Shown: piece by piece, positions 1-9,878 of the stretch
Layout: every line of letters begins with the position of its first letter
Position numbering within the stretch: position 1 is the first letter of the stretch
Assembly (NCBI GenBank): GCA_050084515.1
Contig: CM114273.1
Span: 21,390,001-21,454,000, forward strand
DNA from: Blasia pusilla
Lineage: Eukaryota > Marchantiophyta > Marchantiopsida > Blasiales
Direction of reading: 5' to 3'
DNA: 64,000 nucleotides
The notes under the pieces: model-generated
Told to the model about the DNA's origin: nothing
Seen by the model: the letters and a program-made list of their open reading frames with translations, nothing else
Databases searched by the model: none
Program-made: the position numbers and the translations under genes

Positions 1-67
1 CAAAAGGAAAGGGGCCGTCGATCTACGAGCTCTATGTAAGGGCGGCTGTGAGATCTGGTGATGAAAA

Positions 68-798
68 ATGTATGTGGAAGCCTTCAACCGGTGCATAGCT
101 GGAACTCCACTCGAGCAAGACGTACACATTGGTGGGGATATTCGTGGGCGGGTTTCAAGACATCCCATACAGATGGTGGTAGAGCAGTCCGAGCGAGACT
201 CGTGGAGACTAGATAAGTATCTTGACTTCAGGCAGGTGAAGAGGCAGCATCGAGGAACAAATCCGGTGATTGATTTGGATGAGGAAATTACACCGCCCAG
301 GTATTCGGGGACCCCGGACCCGTCCCAAATCCGTGATGGAGTTACTTCTCCAAAATTAGTGAATGTTTTATTTCAAAAGCCCTCCGTTGCTGGAAGTTCG
401 CAACATCCTATCACTAGGGTGGTTCAACAATATGGGATTCCGGTAATGGAGGTGGATTGCAACCTAAAACGGTGGCATATATCTCGGAGCAACCCAGGGC
501 GTGGACCCTGCGCAGGGGGATCTCGATGGCATTAGGAGAGCATCGGCACTTTCCTAAATAAGAACTGCAAGGACTGGGCGACCCTTTGCCTGGGTTTTGG
601 GGACTCAAAACCTTTGATCGTTTCACGAGGACCGGGGATCAATTGAAGTACTTCATATGCCCAAATGAATCTTGTGCTTTCCGGAAGTCTTATCCGGCTG
701 CCATTGAGCTCGGGAATACCCCACGATTTGGCCCATCGCCGCAGTACGAACGCACTCAAGAAGTGGACAATCATACAAGTGCGGTTTCAGACTTGTAG
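68..798 (+). other. Unassigned ORF remnants upstream of a SWIM domain
   Basis: Two short open stretches (about 68-535 and 586-798) lie on the same strand as the SWIM-domain ORF that follows, but in different frames. The second contains a CPNESC pair of cysteines followed by a basic-aromatic stretch, which could be a degraded zinc-binding segment. I do not recognise a family. The most economical reading is that these are N-terminal pieces of the transposase-like gene whose SWIM finger lies at 816-1307, broken by frameshifts or separated by introns. The start of the gene may lie outside the window. Confidence 0.25.
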
Positions 799-815
799 AC
801 GGGGAAGTTTGGAGC

Positions 816-1307
816 ATGTTAGCATTACTGAGACCTTCGCATTTTAGTATTCAACCCAAGATTGATGTCAACATGTACCCGGAGAAGGTGGATGATCTCA
901 ATCCATTATTTCTGTTTGAGTCTAGAAATGGGGTGAAGAGAAACAGAATGTGCAAGCCAACGGTGGAGAGAGCAAAGCGAATTGCATCAGCTCGGGAGGC
1001 AAAAATGGAGATCATCGCCACGAAAGATGTTTTGAGTGGAAATGGAATAGGAAGGATGTATTGGGTCAGGAACAAAACTGTAAATTCAAGTGTCACAGGG
1101 GTGTATGTGGTGCATATCTGTTGCTTTCCCACATGTTCATGTGATGACTTTGTCCAAAGAGAGACAAGTGGCAAAATGTATTTCCCTTGTAAGCACATGT
1201 ACTATGTGTTGCTGGTAGTTTTAAGAGAGTCGGAGGTAGGAGTAGGAATCCACCAACCAATTATGTCCCTCAAAGAAGTTCGAAGTATTTTAAACAAACC
1301 ACTTTGA
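816..1307 (+). pseudogene. SWIM zinc-finger protein fragment (MULE/FAR1-type transposase-like)
   Basis: This 163-codon ORF carries a SWIM-type zinc-binding signature near its C-terminus. CSC at residues 107-109 and CKH at residues 125-127 give the CxC-x15-CxH spacing of the family, with aromatic residues after the last His. SWIM fingers are typical of MuDR/FAR1-type transposases and of domesticated plant proteins derived from them, where they bind DNA or partner proteins. No transposase core (DDE) is visible upstream in the window, so this is either a C-terminal exon of a gene starting to the left or a decayed transposon fragment. The chosen Met is only the first in the open stretch; the true start is unknown. 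Confidence 0.5.
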
Positions 1308-1911
1308 GGATGCAAAATGAGGTTTTAGATTGTACTTTTATTTTTCCTCAACCTTCACTTTGAGCTTGAACTCTATTCAGCCCTGGGCAAATGATAGATT
1401 TTTTCCAGACCTTGGATGGAAAAAGTGATTGGTTCCACACTTATGATTCCACTGATTTTTCAGTTTTCTAAATTTTGTGCAATTTGCAACTCGTCGGACT
1501 CAGAGGGTTGCCAAAATATGGAAGAGGAAAAAAAAGCGTGGGACTGCTTAATATATGAACAAAAAAGTGCAAAAAAGTTCAAACAAAAAGTTTCCTCTCT
1601 TCAACCCAACGGAAACTCTCTTCAAAAAAAAATATCTATTTCGGTTGAAGGTAGTTTCCTCTCTCCTCTCTCCTCTCTTCCTCTCTTCCTCTCCTCTTAC
1701 CGCACCTCTCGGGGCGAGTGGGCGAGTGGGCATGAGAGGCGGAGTAAGGAGCAAGCAAGCAAGCTTGCTTACTTGGGCGTGAGGCAATTTTTCCAAGATT
1801 TGTGAGTTGAGTGTTGCATAACTGGTCATCCATCTTTGGGCTATTCAGAATGGAAGACGCTTAACTGTTGAGTTCTTAACAATGCTAGTGTACAGACTGG
1901 TGTAGCTCATT
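1308..1911. other. Non-coding spacer with a pyrimidine-rich tract
   Basis: No coding signal that I trust. It contains a CT-rich low-complexity tract around 1650-1700 (repeated CCTCTCT/CCTCTTC units). Homology to the leader of the minus-strand Ty3-type copy begins at about 1912, so this spacer ends at the truncation point of copy L. Confidence 0.5.
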
Positions 1912-2449
1912 TGGTGTTGTTCGGATATGTGTTAGGCACTTTATGCATCTTGAATTTTTGGTTGATGTACCTCTAGCACATAGTACAGTGTAGCCTCTCC
2001 ATGCAGGTGATATTTTCAGGTGCTGCGAGTGCGACTAGCACGTCATCGACCAACGGCGGAGTAGCTATTGCGTTAGAATTGTGTGGTGGGTTATGTGGAT
2101 TCAGGGGGCGCCCCGTTTGGTGGATTGTGTTACCTTGATTTCCATTTGCGATTGGAGGGTTGTTGTTGGACTTCCTGTGTTTGGATCCCCTCCATCGTTG
2201 CTTCTTGCTTGCGCGCCCATTCTTAGGGTTGATGCTGATTTCCAGAATAGTTTTACTCCTGTGTGCTACAGTTAGTGAGGCTGGAGTGATGATCAGTAGA
2301 CCATGGGAGGCTTCCTGTGGTGATGACATATTAGGTTGCCTACACCCATAGCTAGTAGAGCTAGAATAGTACAACGACATCGACGTCACTTAGTTACTTA
2401 GTGGTGGTGATTTGGTGGTGGTGCGGCATCGGCATTGGTCATCACGTAG
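1912..2449 (+). other. Leader (untranslated region) of Ty3-type copy L
   Basis: This stretch matches the region between the 5' LTR and gag of copy R on the minus strand (about 47,430-48,030). No long conserved ORF is shared in the sense direction. The sequence immediately left of 1912 has no counterpart in copy R, which marks the truncation point. Confidence 0.65.
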
Positions 2450-4516
2450 TTGTCTAGTGGTCTGGTTAGGGACCGTGGTGCGGACAATGGTGGTTTTACA
2501 CGGAGTGGATTGAGGTATCGCCTACCTTTTCCACTTTTGACGGTTGATGAAGAAGGGGACGGGGGTGTTCCAAACACCGAGTCTTCTACGTTGTTATCAA
2601 GTGTTGCAGCTCCATTGATTTGGGACATAGACGGGATATATGGGGCCATGAAGGACCCACGACGATACTCGGGTCCAGTGGGCACCATTGAGTTGGAGGA
2701 CTTCATTCAGGAGTTTGATACGTGGTGTGATATGCAGATGTTGTGAAACGCCACGTTGTTTACAACCTTCTTGGCTTTGAAGGGGTTGTTTCAGCACTTG
2801 GAGGGACCACCCATGGATGATTACCATGAGTTTAGGAAGGACCATGATGCTGAGATTGAGGCATGGAGATAATATTGGTCTCCAGGCTATGTCTCTATCA
2901 CCCATGGTGGTAGCGGTAGTAGTGCACTTACTGTGTCCGTGAGCCCGATATTGAGTGGTGCGAGTACAAGCCGGAGTGGGGGTAAAAGTGGAGGTATCAG
3001 TGGGGGTACTAGTGGAGGTACTAGTGCCCCACCATCATTCAGCCCGGTTGTAGAGTTCTTCAAGAGGTTGAAGAAGAACTATGAGGGAGTGAAGACAGAG
3101 AAGTTGAGGAGTCTTCAGGAATTTGAGCGAAAGACTAGTGAGAGTCTTCGTGAGGCATACACTCGTATGCGAAGCTTGATTTCAGTTACCCAGGGTGTGA
3201 CTAAGGCTTAGGCAGTCCACTTTTGGTATGGGATCTTGGACAGAGAGTTGCGCCGCAGGGTATGTGATGCTACTCTTATGAGTGATGATTCACCCACATT
3301 GGCCCATGTGTTTGCTCTATCTGAGAAGATTAAGCTTAGCATGGTGGAGGAGAGAGTGGTGACAAACGCATTCAGTAGGGATACAACTACTACTTCTCGT
3401 GTTCAGCAGTCCACCTCACAGTCTCGTAGTAGTGGTGGTGGTAGTAGTAGTGGGAGTCGTGGGGGGTACACACGACCTTAGTCAGGTACTAGAGGGACAC
3501 TTGCGCAAAGACCATTGCCTTCATTTGCTGCCCCGCAGCAAGGACAATCATGTTGGACATGTGGAGGTGATCATGTTAGGAGGTTTTGTCCCCAAGAGGA
3601 TGGGAGACGGACTTTAGAGGATGGGCCTCAGTCGGCCCCAACTCAGTGTGATCATTGCGGGAGACCAAGTCATCCTCGAGAGCGTTGCTTTGATCTTCAT
3701 CCAGAGTTGAGATCAGGCCGCGGACGTGGTGGAGTAGCTCCGAGAGGCCGAGGTGGTAGAGGTGGACCAGTGGTTGGAGAGCCTATGGTGGCTACCCCTA
3801 CCACTACGACAGAGTCAGCTTTGGCTGCCAGGATTGAGCAGTTGGTGTAGAGGTTGGCTACTATGGCTGATATCCAACAAAGAGCAGGTTCAAGAGCAAA
3901 GGCTTCCACCTCTTATGGAGGGGATGATCTCTCTTATATGGCGAGTATAGCACAGGTTGAGGCATCAACCGCAGTTACGAGAGGAGCCACTCAAGCGTCA
4001 GAGCCACGTGGTGCTACTGTGGAGTTGGACCCACAGAGGGGTGAGGCTGGGAGGCAGGCTACGCTTCCCCAGTCATTCTTATTGTCTGAGGTGCTTAGGA
4101 TTCCATCCATGGTTCCTACGCAACCTATTGAGCCGACAGTGGGGACTGAGGGATCTACATTGCGTGTAGTAGACACGAATGCAACATCTAGTGCAGTACT
4201 GCGAATGGAAACTTCAGTGTTGGGATCCCCATTGTTTTCGGCCACAAAGCTGATGGCTTTAGGAGTTGACTTAGCTCCTGTATTTCAGCTAGCAGCCACG
4301 TTGTGTGAACGTGGGGTATTCTTGCTACACATCTTTGAGGTGGATGAGGGTGTTGCGGTGGAGCGACCCTCTATGTCAGGTGTAGCATTGAATACCAGTG
4401 CTACTTGGCAGGCAGCAGCGGCGAAGATGGATGCATTACCAGCCCGGCCAGCCATTGATTGTGAGAGGCTTACACCTGGTGTATGTACATTGGACAACCG
4501 TAGAGGGATATTCTAA
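2450..4516 (+). pseudogene. gag of Ty3-type copy L, with two zinc knuckles
   Basis: The capsid-like region runs in one frame with several in-frame stops (near 2743, 2869, 3209, 3479 and 3848; the region ends at a stop at 4514). A retrotransposon gag core (about 2640-3340) is followed by a Ser/Gly-rich linker and two zinc knuckles. The first is CWTCGGDHVRRFC (CX2CX3HX4C, one residue short of the usual spacing). The second is CX2CX4HX4C. An RG-rich tail follows near 3710-3780, as in nucleocapsid-type RNA-binding regions. The same features are present in copy R. The section 3854-4516 is a gag-protease linker that I cannot assign to a known domain. Confidence 0.8.
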
Positions 4517-4858
4517 TTGGTGAGTCCTATAGGACAGGTGTATAGACCAAATAGAGTCTTGTTAGACTTTGGTGCCCAACCTTTGATGTTGGGAGAGGCG
4601 CCATGTATTGGTTTGGGTATTCGGAGGTCAGAGCTTGAGCCTTGCCCATTCCAGATTCAAACATCACTTGGAGGAGCCAATGATAGGGCTCAATTCATGA
4701 CACGGGAAAAGTTGGATGTATATTTGAGACCAAATCATGCGACTGATAGCTCCCGGTTGGGAGTACCTGCAGTGGTCACATCAGCCGAGTCGTATGATAT
4801 ACTAGTTGGAGGAGCAGTATTGTACCCGATGGGTTTTCAGATGAACTACTGGACTTAG
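4517..4858 (+). pseudogene. Retropepsin-like aspartic protease region, copy L
   Basis: This region starts after a CGA-to-TAA stop at 4514 and runs in the gag frame. It carries LLDFGAQPLML, a D-x-G-A motif in the position and context of the retropepsin catalytic motif, and further down ILVGGAVL, which resembles the second hydrophobic-Gly motif of plant Ty3 proteases. Copy R has the same DFGA motif. The middle residue is Phe instead of the usual Ser or Thr. It ends at a TAG (4856) where copy R has GAG. It would process the gag-pol polyprotein. Confidence 0.6.
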
Positions 4859-4900
4859 ACACCGTCTTATAGACCTGGTTGGCAGTGCGGGGATGGACGT

Positions 4901-6174
4901 ATGAGCCAGGTTCCAATGAGATTTATTTATGGGGCTCGACTAGGAGGGTCTTCCCCAACAATGTTAGCATTTGTGGTTGGTTTTAGTGGAGTAGTCACTT
5001 GGCCAGGAGACTTTTTGGAGGGTAATCTTTCTGCTATGGATTCTCCTGTGCATGAGGAGGTAGAGGAGGTCCCTAGTTTTGCAGTAGTGGCATCCTCATC
5101 GTTGGATAAGCCACTTTGGAGTTCAGGCGGTGCACTACGGCAAGAGGCTGATCGCCTAGTGCAGGAGGCTTGGTGTGAGGTTGTTATACCTCACGAGGAA
5201 GAGGAGGCCCCACGGCAGACTTCTACTTCTGGTCCAGTTGGGTTATCCCCTTTGGATACTGCATCCATTGTATGGCAATATCCGCCGGAGGGCATTTGTG
5301 TGTTAGATCTCTTTGGTGGGATTAGCAGTGGTTTGGCTGCAGTATTGCAGGCCGGTATTCGTGTGCGGAGATACATGTATGTGGAGCGAGATAAGATGGC
5401 CCAAAGAGTCTCATCCCGATATATTGGTCAGTTGATGCGGAGATATCTTGAGTTGTTGGCTCCATCTGCTATTTGTGGGTACCAGCGTGCTTTGCCGTTA
5501 CACATTACATTGTTGGGGGCGCAGGACCTTGAGAGGGTTGGTCCTGTGGATTTGGTGATTGCTGGATGGCCATGTCAAGGTCATTTAGGTGCTCGTCGTG
5601 GTGAGGGATTACAAGACCCTAGGTCTCAATTTTTTTGGGAGATGTTACGGGTGTTACGACATCTTCAGGTTCATCAAGCACGTGCTCCAGCTTACATTCT
5701 GGAGAATGTTCCATTGTTGGGTGACACTCGAACCCGGATGATGGCGAGTGTTCATGAGGTGCGGTCTTAGATTGGACCAGAGGTGTTGTTGGATGCAGCG
5801 CGAGTTGGCTCGCGTGCACATCGTCCACGCTTGTGGTGGAAAAACTTGTTGCCTAGGGAGGTTCTACGTCGGGCATATGATGCAGTGCAGCGGGATCCTT
5901 GCCTTACAGTGGATAGTATCTTGGATATTGGGCGACTTTCTCAAGTGGTGAGGATTATTGATCGGTCACCCATGGCAGTGGTGAACCGTGTGGGCTAGCC
6001 TAGGATGGCACTACCCACATTTGTGAGTTTTCCCTCGTCACATGCCTATAGGGAAGGTGGTCCCGGGCTTGTATGGGATTCTCATGTGTGACAGTTGGTG
6101 GAGCCTAACGCTGATGAAAGAGAGCGTGCGATGGGATTTGCTACTGGTGTGACAGCGGTTGCTTCCATTTTGTA
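4901..6174 (+). pseudogene. C5 cytosine DNA methyltransferase domain (DNMT3-like) within the retrotransposon, copy L
   Basis: After a weakly conserved N-terminal stretch (4901-5290), the hallmark motifs of C5-methyltransferases appear in order. Motif I is VLDLFGGISSG (about 5299, AdoMet binding). Motif IV is LVIAGWPCQG, with the catalytic Cys codon at 5573-5575. Motif VI is ILENVP (ENV at 5702-5710). A motif VIII equivalent, AHRPRLWW, lies near 5815-5840, and a motif X-like MGFATG near 6130. The AHRxR-aromatic form of motif VIII and the short linker arrangement resemble DNMT3 more than DNMT1 or CMT. Stops at 5768 (TGG to TAG), 5996 (CAG to TAG) and 6089 (CGA to TGA) break it; copy R is open at all three. 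It ends at a TAG that both copies share. The domain lies in the gag-protease frame, upstream of RT. Confidence 0.85.
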
Positions 6175-6179
6175 GGCTT

Positions 6180-6487
6180 TGCGACGTCATGTGTTGGGTC
6201 AAGCTATGGACCTGAATTGTTTGACCTGGATTTTGAGTCTTGGTATGGCGGAGCAGCGTCAACTTCAGACTATGTCTATGGATCTTCCACCCCTTGTGAT
6301 GAGCTCGATGGCTACCGCGACGGTAGAGACATCGGCTGGGGGCAAGGAGAATAGTATTTTGCATCCTTGGAGTAAATGGGATATAATGGTTGGGCATGTG
6401 GAGTTCGTTGCTCATGTTTGCGGAGGAGTTATTTGCTCAGATGATGGTGTAGTTAAGGGTGTATCATCTTGTGAGGGGGTTGCATAG
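6180..6487 (+). other. Spacer ORF between methyltransferase and RT, copy L
   Basis: About 100 codons lie in the same frame as the methyltransferase and RT, bounded by TAG codons that are shared with copy R (43,403-43,699). The sequence is conserved between copies (for example the CEGVA end and a PWSKWD segment). It has no recognisable domain. The next ATG, at 6494, lies seven bases after the second stop and may be the start of the pol ORF. Confidence 0.55.
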
Positions 6488-6493
6488 GAGCCA

Positions 6494-7862
6494 ATGGCGT
6501 GGTCCTCTCTCTCCAGTGTGCTAGTGGAGGAGACTTGGGAGCCATTACTTGGGCCCAAGCTGACGGGAGGTGAGAAACGACGCTTGACACAGTTCTTACA
6601 GAGTTGTTTTGCCTTTAGTATGAAGGAGTTGGGTGCTTTGGTTGGACCCGGTATACGGATTGATTTGGCTAGTGATTCGCCAATCTTCTGTCGTCCCTAC
6701 CAATATAGTGATATGGAGAGGGACTTGATTCAGAGTAGGACGTTTGACCTTTTGGAGGTTGGATTAGTGGAGTTGTCGCATGGAGAGTATGCATCAGCCA
6801 TTGTCATGCCTGCTAAAAAGGATGTGCATGGCAACTACACGGATAGGCGGATGTGTGGAGATTACCGTCCTATCACTCGGAAGACCAAGGCCGATAGGTA
6901 TGCCATGCCTACACCTGAGGAGATCTTTGATGTGGTGGGATAGGCAAAGATTTTTAGTACTTTGGATCTTCGGGCAGGATACCATCACTTTCCGATTCGA
7001 GAGAGTGACAAGGCCAAGACAGCATTTTGGGGTGTCAACTCTCAAAGCAAGGATTGTTTGTATCAGTGGAAATTCCATCGCACGCTCTCTCACTGCCGAG
7101 TTTCAGAGAGTGATGGACACGATCCTAGCAGGGTTGGATTTTGTTAAGTGTTACATTGATGATATCTTGATGTTCAGTAACACGGTGGAGGAGCATTAGA
7201 TACATTTGCAGATTGTGTTTGAGCGGTTGAAAGCTTATGGTCTACGTTTGCATCTAGGAAAGTGTAAGTTCTTCCATGAGGATATTGAGTACTTGGGTCA
7301 TGTGATCTATCCAGGTGGTTTGGAAGTTCAACAAGCAAAAGTGGAGGCTATTGCACTTATTCCTCGTCCGGTAGATGTGAGTAGAGTTTGGGCATTCATG
7401 GGATCAGCGAACTACTATCAGAGGTATGTGAAGGGATTTAGTGCTATGGCAAAGCCTTTGAACCAATTGCTGAAATCAGATCAGGAGTGACATTGGGGAG
7501 ATGATTAGGAGAGAGCTTTTGTGGAGCTCAAGGCCCAGTTGGTGGCGGCACCTATCTTGAAGAGACCTATCTGAGGGCGCCCATTTCAGCTACATACTGA
7601 TTGGAGTAGGTTGGGACTTGGAGCGGTGTTGACACAACATGATGATGAGCACATGGAGTTTGTGGTGGCCTATGCAAGACGTTCGAATAATGCAGCAGAG
7701 TCGCGCTATAGTTCATATGAGGGAGAGTGCTTGGCAGTAGTGTGGGTTGTGGCACACTTTAGGTGTTACTTGTTTGGCATACGGTTTACCCTTGTTACTG
7801 ATCACCAGCCGCTCAAGTGGTTGATGGAGTCTGACAAGCTTACAGGGAAGCCTACACGGTGA
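6494..7862 (+). pseudogene. Reverse transcriptase and RNase H, Ty3-type copy L
   Basis: RT motifs typical of Ty3/gypsy are visible: RRMCGDYRPI, a TLDLRAGYH-type motif, the catalytic YIDD at 7152-7163, and the thumb/connection region ending in YLGHVI and ANYYQRYVKGFS. RNase H follows, with HTDWS (first catalytic Asp) and YEGECLAVVWVV (Glu). The reading frame is broken by stops at 6941, 7197, 7488, 7506, 7572 and 7861 and by a frameshift near 7080. Most of these stops correspond to CAG or TGG codons in copy R. The enzyme would make cDNA from the element RNA. RT lies before integrase, as expected for Ty3 and unlike copia. Confidence 0.9.
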
Positions 7863-7868
7863 GCTCTT

Positions 7869-9456
7869 ATGTTACAAGAGTATGACTTCCAGGTGGTACA
7901 TAGACCTGGAATTTCCAACCTTGATGTTGATCGGTTGAGTAGGAACCCATGTACTAGCCAAGAGGATGCAACTGGGGCTAGATGGCATAGCGGGGTTGAT
8001 GAGGAGATAGTGCCAGGTTGGCATACATCTGCCTTTTTATGTTGGTTAGGAGTGGACTCTAGTATGGAGGACCACATGACATCTTACTCTAGTCAGAGGG
8101 TAGATGGCCAGCCTTAAAATCCTAAGGTTGGAGATGGTCGTACGGATCAACGTGATATTCATGATGATGCGTTGGTGTTGGAGTTCCTACGGACCAGTAG
8201 GTTGCCAGACATAGTGAGTGCCAAGGAGCGAGACCGTGTTCTTCAACGTGCTAAGAGGTATCGATTGGAGGGAACACACATTCTCCGTGTGTGGGAGGAT
8301 GGTAGAGTACGAGTAGTGCCGCATATGGCTCAGAGATAGCGCATTGTGCGACATGCCCATGAGGAGTTGGGACATTTTGGGGTAAAGCGTACGTATAGCT
8401 TACTCCTTGGTCAGTATTGGTGGCGTGGCATGCATACTCAGGTGCAGTAGTTGGTGTCACGTTGTATGGTTTGTGACCGGGTGAGGGCATCATTCAATGC
8501 CCCTACACCACAGTTACACCCCTTGCCTATTATGGGGTTGGGTTACCGTTGGAGTGTGGACTTTGCGGGAACGTACCGTTGACTGTAAGACATCATCAAT
8601 ATGTGTTGGTGATGGTGGAGCACTTCTCCAAGTGGATTGAGTTAGTGGCATTACCTGACTAGGCAAGTGAGGGAACGGCATATGCGTTTCTTGATAGACT
8701 GCTTAGTCATTTTGGTGCACCAGCTAAAGTCTTTGGCGACCACCATGTCTGCAGTTTCGTGGTGAGTTTCAGGTCTTGTGTGACAAGGCGTTGATTGATC
8801 ATCGGACCACGTCTCGAGATCATCCAGAGGCGGATGGTTTGGCTGAGCGTGTGTTTCAGACGGTGAAGAGGGCATTACGCAAGTATGGCCTACAGAAGGG
8901 GCATCTTGGAGATTGGGATATTCTGTTGCCATGGTTAGCCATGGGGTAAAGGTTCAGTCGCCAAGCATCCTTGGCTTCCTTCTCACCTTATTTTCTGTTA
9001 TACGGCCGAGATCCAAACTTGCCAGTAGCAATTTTTCAGGAGTCTAGTAAGGTGGTGAACCTTGACGACCTAGAGATGTGGATGAGAGTGTGTTCTCAAC
9101 GGGCAGAGCTCTTTCGGAGAGTTATCCCAATAGCCTTTGAGAATCTTGCCATTGCTCAACACAAGGATACGTTGCGGTATGCAACCATTTGGGGTGGAGG
9201 TTATCGACCATCGATTCGTAGGTTCCATGTGGGGAACTATGTCTATTTGCAGCAGATTGCACCGACAACGTTGGATGTGACGCCATGCCGCACTATTTTA
9301 CGAGTGCACGAGGTGTTAGCTTATGGAGTTCTCATGTTGGAGGGTCGTGATGGAGTTGTTTGGAAGGACCATGTGCATAATTGTGTGCCATGTCATCTTC
9401 CAAATGTGGATGGTAATATTGACCCAAGCTTAGCCATGATACGTGCTAACTTGAGG
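7869..9456 (+). pseudogene. Integrase, Ty3-type copy L
   Basis: This contains the HHCC zinc-binding N-terminus (HEELGHFG ... CCMVC-type; here an in-frame TAG lies at 8447), then the catalytic core. The first Asp is in SVDFAG (near 8556) and the Glu region is LAERVFQ (near 8840); the middle of the core is shifted by indels near 8570 and 8740. From 8971 the ORF is open again and includes a RRFHVGNYVYLQ segment that resembles the SH3-like C-terminal (GPY/F-type) region. The PHD finger follows without a break. Compared with copy R (one 363-codon open core), copy L is inactive. Confidence 0.85.
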
Positions 9457-9597
9457 TGCATGTTGTGTGGGTCTGCTGGTAATGCAGCCCGTATGTTGGT
9501 GTGTGATAGGTGTTCTAGGGGTTGGCACATGATGTGTTTGACTCCACATATGGGTGTTATTCCTACTAGAAGGTGGGTTTGTCCTCGATGTACTTAG
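9457..9597 (+). pseudogene. PHD finger at the integrase C-terminus, copy L
   Basis: The last 46 codons of the pol region contain a complete Cys4-His-Cys3 arrangement: CMLC, CDRC, WHMMC (His and Cys of the cross-brace) and WVCPRC. Tryptophans stand before the His and before the last Cys pair, as in PHD fingers that bind histone H3 tails. The domain sits where chromoviruses carry a chromodomain, so a role in guiding integration to particular chromatin is a reasonable inference. All eight zinc ligands are intact in both copies although the rest of the elements are decayed. It terminates at a TAG at 9595-9597. Confidence 0.85.
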
Positions 9598-9760
9598 GAG
9601 GGGTAGATGACTTGATCTTTGCATGATATGGATTACAGATGTGCCACTAACGATGGGGCAACCTATCACTCAGCCTTCTGATTCGTGCACCCACGAAGGT
9701 GTATAGCATGTAGCAGATGTACAGGGCTACCTGGGAGTTAGAGGAACCTAACCGCCAGTT

Positions 9761-9878
9761 AGGGGGGTGAGTTTTGGTACACTAATGTTTGTGGATGCTC
9801 TCATCTATGTTATCTATGTATGTGAGTATGGTATGTCAGCGACGTATGTTGTATGACGATGTGGATTCGCACGACATC
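9761..9878 (+). repeat. Polypurine tract and extra LTR-end segment before the 3' LTR, copy L
   Basis: A purine run (9761-9771) is followed not by the LTR but by about 105 bp (9772-9876) that match the final ~105 bp of the LTR, ending in the same GCACGACA. Two bases (TC) then separate it from the LTR start TGTC at 9879. Copy R has the same arrangement with GT as the two-base spacer. Confidence 0.7.
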
